DNA of 64,000 bases from Branchiostoma lanceolatum. Taxonomy: Eukaryota; Chordata; Leptocardii; Amphioxiformes; Branchiostomatidae. Positions 57,501 through 64,000 of this stretch are shown here, in pieces; the stretch's first letter is position 1; each line of letters opens with the position of its first letter. The notes beneath the pieces were generated by a model. It made no database searches and was not told the DNA's origin. It was given only the letters and a program-made list of their open reading frames with translations. Both the position numbers and the translations under genes were made by a program. The stretch covers positions 3,549,383-3,613,382 of the forward strand of contig NC_089732.1 in NCBI RefSeq assembly GCF_035083965.1. The letters are read 5' to 3'.

Positions 57501-60052
57501 CAACAGGCTCAAGAATGGCTTTATATTTAGACTAGTACAGGTTGAATTAAGTTTTAACCAAGTCTCTAAAAATTTGTGATGATCGAGTTACTCCCAAGTG
57601 GAAAAGCAAGTCTTCCTAGTCCATAGCTGTAATTGTAGCTATGTTGGTGGGATGCTACACTGCCCCAGGGTACTGAAGACCTTTCCTCTCAAATGTCAGA
57701 ACATTCGGCTCTTTTCAAGTAGGCTCTGTGAAGCCGTTCATCTTGTACGTGAAGAAGTCAGCTTAGAATTTTGACACCGAGTGACTTCATATATTCTACG
57801 TAATCTGGAATGAAACTCACAATGTATTTCAGTAGCCTTTTCTTGCCGTTCAGGCGAAGTTTACTCAAGGTGGGGTTTTATTCAGGATGTTCAAATAAAG
57901 ATTGTTCCCAAGTATTTGCCAATTGTGCATGGCCTATGGCCTGCGTGTTATCAGTCAGAAAGGTAAATGTTTTAGCATTCATGCATTTGTTCTGGTATTT
58001 GCACAGGTTGTTTGTAACCCAGATTTCTGCCACTAGAAATTTCTTGTCTTGTTATATGGCACACCTTGCAGGACATTCTAATAATTTGCCACGTTACCAT
58101 CATTTCTTACATTTGTGGGATCTTTGCTATAGATTTTTTATAGTAATTTGGGCACCTATATTATCTTTATCACCACAACACACTTAAAATGTATTCCCCA
58201 ACAAGTAGATCTTGTATTTGTACGTGTACAGCTTTGGAAGTTACATGGATATGTGGTACATGTATAGTGATATTTATTATGAACAAAGTAATAGATATAG
58301 ATGAGGTAGAGTTGTTTGTTTTCATCTACAGTTTAGAATATTGTAATCGTATAGTAGAAAGTAACAGTTACTGGCTGTAACTTGTACTAGTATGCAGTTT
58401 CAGGAATTATGATAGTATTAGTAATACCTTGACCTTCAAATTTACATACTGTAACATACAGCTTCAACTTCAAGCATTGTTAGAAATTCAGCTGTGAAAA
58501 CCATTGTCGAAAATTTAAGAGCCCATTTATTCTGAAGAGGCTTTGTGTTTTTGTAGTCTCCCCAATGACCTGTAAAGAGCATACTTAAATTACAAGCGAT
58601 AATAGCTATCTTTGAAGGTACTGCAATGACGTAAAACGTTTCTCCCTAGACGGAATTGCAAAGATTTTCTTCTCTTATTTTGATGTCTTTGTGACAGAAC
58701 TGTGTCCGTGTACTGTAAAACATGAAATGTTTGTGGTTCAGGATTTCACAGTGAGCTCACAGTGGGCAAACTTGTCACGCGTTATTACGGGTGTCTGAAC
58801 TGCAAACTTAAAACAATGTGGATACCTTCTGCTGCGAAATTAAGTCAAGAACATCCTTAAATTATGTTCACATGTGATGAAAGAGGTCTGAAAATAAGGT
58901 ACATAAAGGTTATGTGGTTGTCTTTGAAGATAAGTTGTATAACGGTAGTGACGTCAAACCTTTCTCCCTAGCGGAAACTGCAAAGATTATTTTGGTATTT
59001 TCATGTCTGTGTCAAAGAACTGTGTCCCGATTGTATGGTACTGTTACTGAAATAGTAAGTCATGAAATATTAGCAGTGGTTTTCAGGTTTGTTGAGTTTT
59101 CATGTTGAATTCTCACAGCTAGCTCATGACACAGCGAACTGTCTTGCATTTTGTCTTGTTTCAACTGTCAACTTAAAACTCCTTTCCTTCCTACAGCAAA
59201 ATTAAGGCCCCATTAACTTTTTAGATTTTTCAAAAGGCTATCACATTTCCCTGATACTAGATTATGAAGCGTCCTTTCTAAAGGACCAAGCACTAAATGT
59301 AGAAAAAAACATAGTGCTCTGTCCTAATCAGGTTAACCAGTTTGTAATTTTAAACACGTCTCGTAATGAAATCCAAACACATGTTCGTGACATATTTGTA
59401 GGGAATTCTGTTGTCAAATTGTTCTAATGGATTTGTTTTCGTAACAATCACATTAGCTGCGTTGTTGGGGTATAAACGTACGGGTGGGCAGTACAATAGC
59501 GTATTTATTTACTATTGGTGGACACCCATGACTTTTTGAACCTCCTACAATGTACACATTGCTATGCTTTTACACTTACATTCTTAAAGTTTGTTTATTA
59601 TTTTCTTTCAACTTAAGTTAAATGACTTTTAAGGAGTGGACAGATCCTTTTGAATTCAATGGATTTTTTTTATTATTTTTGCTCTAACTTTAACAAAGTG
59701 CATGTAGAGTTTTTAATGTCACTTGAAATTTTTCATACTTTTTGATCACTTGCCCAGCAAAGATCTCAGACATTCTAAGTAAGGGTAAGTTCAACCCTAG
59801 TTTTTTAAAACTTTTTTTTATAGCAATTTTTTGTTTTGTTTTTTGAAAATACCTTTCACCCTTATTTCTTTTACTTTATCCCTTTTTTTATTCCAGCCAA
59901 AGGCAAAAGTTCTAGAGGTGAGACAAGAAGTAGAATGATTTTTTTTATCGAGGAAAAGTTAAGATTTGTATCAACATGTAAACTAGTAGTAACATATGTT
60001 TCATTATTTCACTGGCATCTTCTTCAAACCATAGATTTGCTATCCAGCTTTG
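42389..60052 (+). CDS. PRKAC: PKA catalytic subunit gene, 5' part (partial, runs off right edge)
   Basis: Seen as alternative first exons at 42389-42575, 45180-45228, 48772-48787 and 52754-52799 and three microexons at 59758-59784, 59897-59917 and 60035-60052. Every first exon starts with ATG and ends with one base of the next codon (phase 1), as in mammalian PRKACA/PRKACB, whose first exons join a common exon beginning (V/M)KEFLAKAKEDF. The identification rests on exon 4, MGNAAAARRGDPADT, a near copy of the myristoylated PKA C-alpha N-terminus and of the same length (15 codons plus one base). The common exon was searched for up to 64000 and not seen, so it lies outside. PKA catalytic subunits phosphorylate Ser/Thr after release from regulatory subunits by cAMP; the N-terminal variants change membrane attachment. 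Whether it corresponds to PRKACA or PRKACB cannot be said: an amphioxus gene would precede that split. Confidence 0.82.
43914..44019. mobile_element. ~106-bp MITE with ~36-bp arms
   Basis: Left arm ending GTTTTAACTGTAATCGCCAACAC (43950) and right arm starting GTGTTGGCAATTACAGTTAA (43983) are reverse complements with few mismatches. Lies in the intron between PKA exons A and B. Confidence 0.75.
44640..44760. repeat. Dispersed repeat, inverted copy near 48310-48360
   Basis: The block CAGACTAACTACGCCAGCTATGGGGAGAATATTTGCCAGGG here recurs as its reverse complement at about 48318-48362 at roughly 85% identity. Both lie in introns flanking PKA exon B. Confidence 0.6.
45180..45228 (+). CDS. PRKAC: PKA alternative first exon B
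   Basis: ATG at 45180 in a strong context (GCGACCATGG) reads MAAKATPKGSGHGKAT plus G before GTAGGT; phase 1. It resembles the canonical first exon in size and in its Ala/Lys/Gly content but lacks Gly2, so it would not be myristoylated. The surrounding sequence is GC-rich, as expected for a promoter. Confidence 0.65.
46334..46539. mobile_element. ~206-bp MITE of the TAGCCTCC family
   Basis: Starts AGCCTCCAAAGCAGGCTCTC and ends ...AGCCTGCTATGGAGGCT; arms pair over about 30 bp. A clear target duplication was not found. Confidence 0.65.
47530..47537. promoter_or_regulatory. CRE palindrome in the PKA gene
   Basis: Exact TGACGTCA between first exons B and C, in a GC-richer stretch after a TTTTTTTGCAG. 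If used, CREB could feed back on the PKA gene; this is speculation from the motif alone. Confidence 0.35.
48772..48787 (+). CDS. PRKAC: PKA alternative first exon C (five residues)
   Basis: ATG at 48772 reads MAGSD plus G before GTAAGC; phase 1. It parallels the short sperm-type mammalian C-alpha2 first exon (MASNSSD): both give a short, non-myristoylated N-terminus rich in Ala, Ser and Asp. So short an exon cannot prove itself; support comes from phase, donor and a GC-rich upstream region (48100-48770). A CRE (TGACGTCA) lies 1.2 kb upstream at 47530. Confidence 0.5.
49162..49270. mobile_element. MITE copy with TATTCTCCAAGCAGA end
   Basis: Shares the ends and the core AAAATCGCGGCCACT.CTAGCCCC with the element at 50888-50997. 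Its right end is degraded. Confidence 0.65.
50888..50997. mobile_element. MITE copy with TTTTCCAAGTAGA...TCTGCTTGGAGAATA ends
   Basis: Near-palindromic ~110-bp element; ends pair and the inner GTTAGTAATAGTGGCC pairs with GGCCACTACTAGCCCC. Second copy of the family at 49162. Confidence 0.7.
51044..51439. mobile_element. ~396-bp foldback element
   Basis: Starts CAGTGATACATGTTCAGTCC and ends GGACTGAACGTATCACT. Inner blocks such as AAAGTTGAACAACGGCTAAAA and AGCCGTTGTTCAACTTTAAT also pair, so arms run almost to the centre. An internal duplication on the left arm breaks the symmetry. Confidence 0.8.
51555..52172. repeat. Diverged direct duplication (~150 bp, offset ~455 bp)
   Basis: Block 51565-51715 (GCTCTCCATTGACCTA..., AAAGTCATCAATGTTTTTCATTCC) recurs at about 52010-52172 (GCTCTCCATTGTCCTA..., AAAGTCATCAATGTTTACCATTCC). 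Confidence 0.75.
52754..52799 (+). CDS. PRKAC: PKA canonical first exon D (myristoylated)
   Basis: ATG at 52754 reads MGNAAAARRGDPADT plus G before GTATGG. Gly2 followed by Asn-Ala-Ala-Ala is the N-myristoylation signal of PKA C-alpha/C-beta1 (MGNAAAAKKG / MGNAATAKKG), and the exon has the same 15 codons plus one base. Lys-Lys is replaced by Arg-Arg. The exon lies in a CpG-containing block after TATGCCATTTTT-like promoter DNA (52380-52750). Confidence 0.9.
52800..55290. other. PKA intron segment, no feature recognised
   Basis: Between first exon D and the element at 55291. A diverged repeat with the phrase GGGCTCGAAATACTTG...TTTCAAGCCCTGCA (53831-53983) forms a loose inverted repeat. No coding sequence recognised. 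Confidence 0.45.
55291..55686. mobile_element. 396-bp element with CAGTGTTCTC ends
   Basis: Starts CAGTGTTCTCGCCAG and ends CTGGTGAGAACACTG. Inside are four copies of CCCCTATGCTGTGA (55320-55376 and 55650) and a unit with AAAATGCATGAAAAAATG...CAAATTTTCC related to those in the NHL-gene insertion. The flanks CATGTATGTACGT and ACGTACATGTATG also mirror each other, so the target may itself be a palindrome. Confidence 0.75.
57929..57962 (+). CDS. Possible fifth PKA first exon (weak)
   Basis: ATG at 57929 (TGCATGG context) reads MAYGLRVISQK plus G before GTAAAT; phase 1, so it would splice in frame to the PKA exons. Nothing but phase, context and position supports it. Confidence 0.2.
58180..59757. 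other. PKA intron segment, no feature recognised
   Basis: AT-rich. Two diverged copies of a ~200-bp block (around 58605-58800 and 58910-59110, sharing GACGT.AAAC.TTTCTCCCTA and TTTTCA) lie here; the second has an exact TGACGTCA at 58949-58956. No gene. Confidence 0.45.
59758..59784 (+). CDS. PRKAC: PKA microexon 1 (27 nt)
   Basis: Acceptor TTGCCCAG and donor AAGG|GTAAGT bound a 27-nt exon, phase 1 to 1, reading (A)KISDILSK. It can be skipped or included without changing the frame. It is one of three such cassettes in 300 bp, matching the arrangement of the mammalian neural PRKACB cassettes a, b and c between first exons and the common exon. Confidence 0.65.
59897..59917 (+). CDS. PRKAC: PKA microexon 2 (21 nt)
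   Basis: After a strong polypyrimidine tract (CCTTTTTTTATTCCAG) a 21-nt exon reads (A)KGKSSR, phase 1 to 1, then GTGAGA. Basic and Ser-containing, like the KSS part of the mammalian cassette peptide. Confidence 0.65.
60035..60052 (+). CDS. PRKAC: PKA microexon 3 (18 nt)
   Basis: Acceptor CAAACCATAG and donor TTTG|GTAGGT bound an 18-nt exon reading (D)LLSSF, phase 1 to 1. It would place Ser-Phe directly before the junction Val of the common exon, as in the mammalian EISDSF-V cassette end. Confidence 0.6.
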
Positions 60053-60644
60053 GTAGGTATCTACGTACATACATCTAAGAGTTATGTCAAAACTTGTGTG
60101 AAAGTCTCTCATTAAAGATTGTGCGAAGTTAGTAACTTGTTGCAGTTAAGTTAAGGATATTAAGTCAACCTCGATTCCAATTTACTTGGTATCAAACTTT
60201 TTTTTTCAAAGTTGAGGTCAACATTGTGCTATTTTGTCAAAAGAAAACTACTTGTGTTTAGAAGTAGTATCCAGCATTTGATTTACAGGTGTGATTTAAA
60301 TGACTAACAGTACATGTACAAAATTTGATCATAATGTTTTGATAACCGTGAGTCAGGGACTGGTAGAGCAAAAAAAATCTTTCAAAACACATATTTTATT
60401 TCTTGGGTCAATGACCGCTGATCTGGGAAAAGCAAGTCCTCAGCAACCACCCTGACATGTACACACAAACCCAACATTGGCAGGGCAAACAAAACATACA
60501 GTAAAGCTGTCAGCAGTGGCATTTGTAAACTGTTTTGTTATGTATCCCTACCCAGGACATTGACTCTAGTGGTGTAACGTCAGAATTTATCAACACAATT
60601 CTGCTGGGTCACACATATCCTACACCCTGAAAAATGTGTCTAAA

Positions 60645-60735
60645 ACTAGTAGCAGAAATCTCCAATGCAATGTCCCCCACTTTAATGTACTCCTGCATAT
60701 CTAAACTGTGCATACACGGGGGATGCTGCACTAGA
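60645..60735. repeat. Dispersed repeat copy
   Basis: Second copy of the repeat at 36240-36370 (AGCAGAAATCTCCAATGCAA, ATCTAAACTGTGCATAC, GGGGGATGCTGCAC). It is cut by, or abuts, the transposon starting at 60767. Confidence 0.7.
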
Positions 60736-60766
60736 GATCTCACACTGTTTTTCAAAGTGGCAGATA

Positions 60767-62116
60767 CAGTCAAACCTGCCCAAGGCGACCACCCGGCGGA
60801 CCGAGCAAAAACGGTCGCGATGGACAGGTGGTCGCCATGAAGAGGATGCCACTCACATGTTTCCAGGTCGAGGTTTTCAAATACAGTACGTAAATGGATG
60901 GAAAATTATGTGAATTTAGACAGCATGACCCCCACCAGGTTCAATTCTCATTGACAGAAAGATCCTACAAAAATTACATTTTCCGTTATCGTTGTAATAA
61001 TTGTATACCGCTACATCGTGTAAAAATTTTCGTCATAATTTTGACTACAAAACAATGGTTGCCTCGATGATCTCGCAGCGCCCTCCCGCATTCACACGTT
61101 ACATTAAAAAGTACACACACACACGCACATCATCGAAGTTTTAAGGCCTAAGACAAATCCCTAAAAAACACCTGCTGGTCCCAGCCTTTTTTGGGGCGCC
61201 GACCGCTGGATAAAAGGGTCAAAAAGTTCTCGATCTGACAACTAAAGATGAAAACGGAACGGTGTGATTTCGTCGCGCCGCGCCGCCAAGCTCTGTGCGA
61301 CCGCATCGAAAGGTACTAGTCAGTGCAGCAGAACGCACAGCGTCCAATAAAGGTTTGAGATTCATGGAAATAAAAAGAAAATAAGAATATTAATTTTCAT
61401 CAATAACTAGAGTATTCGTAAATGTTCATACACAAAAGCATCGTGTTTTAGAAAGGTCAGCGGTACGCCAAATCCGGGCCGCGCCAAAATTTCCAAGATG
61501 GCGTCGGACCAAGGAACAACATTTCTCGTCCGATGTTTTGCCCGCCGCGAAGTCATTTTTTGGTGGAATTTAGTAAGACACAGATAAATTTTTGTTGAAA
61601 ATACAAGAAATAGATAGTAATTTCTGTGAAATCTGACTTTTTGACGCCATGCACTACGTATTCGTTTTGAAAATTGAGTTTAAACAGAACTGAGTTTGCG
61701 GTAAACTATAAGATTACGATAGGCACAACAACATCACAAACATTTGTCTTTACAATGCTAATAGCGGGAACGTTTTATTAAAACACTTCATGGAGGAATC
61801 GATGCTATAACATTGCTGTTCCATATATTTTTGTCCTTATTTTTGTCCTTCAAAGTCTTGAAACATTTCCGTGAAATCCGACAGCAAAATGATCCGATGT
61901 CACCACACGCTTGAAAATTAGGCGGCCGCCATGGGCAGGGATTGTGCTCTGTGCGGTCCCAATTCGTGGCGGTCGCGGTCGCGTTGGACAGGTGGTCGCC
62001 TTGGGCAGGCAGCTTAATGCTTGTGCCTATGGGGAAAATTTTCGGGACCGAGAAAAAGCGGTCGCCATGGTCAGGTGGTCGCGTTGAAAAGGTGGTCGCC
62101 TAGGCAGGTTTGACTG
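60767..62116. mobile_element. 1,350-bp pogo/Tigger-like DNA transposon, non-autonomous
   Basis: Starts CAGTCAAACCTGCCCAAGGC and ends ...GCCTAGGCAGGTTTGACTG, with TA on both sides (60765-60766, 62117-62118). The CAGT.AAACCT terminus and TA target are those of the pogo/Tigger group. Subterminal GGACAGGTGGTCGCC-type motifs recur at both ends (60820-60838, 61985-62005, 62073-62100). The inside is GC-rich in places (61250-61330, 61470-61560) but has no transposase frame. Confidence 0.85.
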
Positions 62117-62443
62117 TATAAGTAACCCAGCAGACATGTTTTACTTTAGTATTGATAGTAATTTTTTTGGGGGGGGGAGGGGGGCTCCGCGGTCAACGGT
62201 CGACAACAGCACAAAGAAAGTCATGGAAACATGCTTAACAAAATGCCGTAGGATTGTCTTGTAAGGTTGGAGGAATGTATTGTGGCGGTTGTGGTGACGG
62301 GGTCTGTTGCGTGTGAGTAATTTGCCTGTGAAATATTTGCACATAAAAAATCTGGGCGGGAAAATATGCAAATTAGCAAGGTTCAACCACCTTTCCCCCT
62401 GCTTGCATCATCGAGTGGTTCTGTACCTCAGCCATGTTTTTAA

Positions 62444-62742
62444 CCTTCCCCTGCTAGGGTAGCCAAATTTGTATTGGTTACTGTAAATGCAGAAATATTT
62501 GCGGTTGTTTTATGTCCACGGTTTTCGCGGCGACTGTTTCACCGCGAACTCAAAACCACCGCGAATATTTTTGTCCAATACTGTAGCAGTATGTGACTAT
62601 AGCGCTGCCGCAAAGTTGAAACCACCGCGGCGAACACTCCATTTTGCGAACTAAAATCCATGCGAACTCTCCATTTTGTGAAATTAAAACCACTTTAATG
62701 CATTTACAGCATACTACATAATGTTAGGCGGCAGGGAGAAGG
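62444..62742. mobile_element. 299-bp TTAA-flanked MITE with a nested second MITE
   Basis: CCTTCCCCTGC... to ...GCAGGGAGAAGG, flanked by TTAA at 62440-62443 and 62743-62746 (piggyBac-type target). Inside, CTGTAAATGCA (62481) and TGCATTTACAG (62709) bound a nested element with repeated CACCGCGAA/TTCGCGG motifs. The outer shell matches the empty 72-bp copy at 13801-13872. Confidence 0.8.
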
Positions 62743-62746
62743 TTAA

Positions 62747-64000
62747 AGTAAAGGAGCACTAAACTCCAGAAGGGGGTGTTATCTGCCAATAGATAATAAT
62801 TTTAGGTAGTAAAGAGTGCATACTACTTCACAGTATACGACAATCCATTAGTCCCGCACACATCAAAAAGCCTCCAGTATTCTGCTTAACTCCGGATCCC
62901 CAAGTGTCTTCTGTGCAATAACACGTTCAGGAACGACAAGGAAAAATTGTCTTGTTTAGTTATTATGGGTTCTTCCATATCTTATCAACAATTAACCCTC
63001 TTGGTACATGATTATCACCCCTCATTTATGTCGAAAATATTCCCGATGAAGGAAGTGTCTGTACGTTTGACAAATGCATGGGTAGGGTCTGCATAGTATT
63101 ATATTATTTTACAAAACACCCGGTCAGTGACTTTGTGTGATATACAACAAGAGGAATTCTGCAAAGAGTTTATGTATTCATTGATACGTAATCTATCGGA
63201 AAATAACACCCCCCTTCTGGAGTTCAGTGCTGCTTTAAAATCTATGTTAGATCCAAGATGGTGCCCAGTCATTTGGAAAGCACAGACAGACAATGATTCT
63301 TAGTTTAGAAAGGAATTATCCACTGTCTGGTGACTTCTAAGTATGCAGTCTTTTACTGACATGCTGCACTTGTTACTGTACAGTCAAACTTGTGTTTAAA
63401 GACCACTCATAGGGCTTAGCAAAACTGATCACTACAGTGACGAAACTGGTCATACTATCAGTCAATCTAGCTATTTTAAGTTATTCTGAGGGACCAGCAA
63501 AAAGTGGCCACAAAGTCCTGGTTAGGCCTTATATACAGATGGTCACCAGGGTGCGAAATACTTTTTTGAGCCAGGTTGCCCATGTTGCAACCTAGGGCAA
63601 AGGCTAGGTTGCACATCCAAATTTCAGGTTGCTCCAGCAACATTCACAGATTTCTTCAAATCAAGCTCGTATGTAGCGTATAATACTACTTATATTTCAA
63701 AATATAAATTAGATAGTATTGTGTTCCCATTGACCTAACAACATCTTGTTTAGCCGAGGGCAGTGTGTTTTTGTCCTTTTCAGCTCAAATTCCACGATCT
63801 ATGAAGGGTTTTTGATGGTTTAAAACGAAAAAGTGTTGATTTCTTTATTTCAATTAAAGATTTACCAAATTTTATGAGAGTGACACTGTGTTTTTGTGAG
63901 CTTCCAGGGCTCCGATTGAGATCTTTGGCTCAAAATATAAGGTTGCACACTGCGCTACCTGGGTTTGGAATTAACTTGCACCAACCAAAATCTTGTTGCA
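62747..64000. other. PKA intron segment to window edge, repeats only
   Basis: A pair CCAGAAGGGGGTGTTATCTG (62768) and CACCCCCCTTCTGGAGTTCAG (63208) forms the ends of a ~460-bp inverted-repeat element (about 62759-63236, ends AGGAGCACTAAACTCCAG and CTGGAGTTCAGTGCTGCTTT). At 63381, CAGTCAAACTTGTGTTTAAA next to TA is another pogo/Tigger-like end. From 63550 a GGTTGC-rich repeat runs to the edge. No coding exon recognised. Confidence 0.55.

Noticed and set aside
1..64000. CRISPR arrays, operons, bacterial promoters, rRNA
   Set aside because: None seen; the repeats are microsatellites, minisatellites and eukaryotic transposons, and genes are split by spliceosomal introns.
60053..64000. The shared PKA exon starting KEFLAKAK
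   Set aside because: Looked for on the plus strand after the microexons; no matching reading frame with a phase-1 acceptor was found, so it is taken to lie beyond the window.

Overview
The window looks like nuclear DNA of a marine invertebrate chordate, most probably an amphioxus (Branchiostoma). This is inference: the genes are intron-rich with GT-AG (two GC-AG) splice sites, AT-moderate intergenic DNA is full of CA/TG microsatellites, tRNA-derived SINEs and small inverted-repeat transposons, and the gene set (ependymin-related, tandem rolling-stone genes, a PKA catalytic gene with chordate-style alternative first exons) is deuterostome. There is no bacterial, viral or CRISPR content. Exons below were joined by hand from splice sites and reading phase; every gene model closes in frame. 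Layout: (1) 61-19457, minus strand: a tandem array of four two-exon 'rolling stone' (Rost) membrane-protein genes plus one truncated relic copy, with a plus-strand gene for a small type II membrane protein with a collagen-like stretch lying between copies 1 and 2. (2) 20501-22983, minus: a six-exon secreted ependymin-related gene. (3) 24234-27897, minus: an NHL-repeat protein gene with a ~1 kb transposon sitting in its coding exon and a one-base frameshift, with a large foldback repeat upstream. (4) 28456-36777, plus: complete 18-exon WDR70. (5) 37574-40248, minus: complete four-exon ALG2, convergent with WDR70. (6) 42389 to beyond the right edge, plus: the 5' part of a cAMP-dependent protein kinase (PKA) catalytic-subunit gene, seen only as four alternative first exons and three phase-1 microexons; the shared kinase exons lie outside the window. 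The most interesting signals are the PKA 5' architecture (long, short and myristoylated N-termini plus 27/21/18-nt microexons matching the mammalian PRKACB plan), the transposon in the NHL exon whose removal restores the frame exactly, three hammerhead-like repeat cores, a minisatellite of hairpin units, and a strong excess of the exact CRE palindrome TGACGTCA (12 copies, about 1 expected by chance), three of them about 90-105 bp upstream of Rost start codons.
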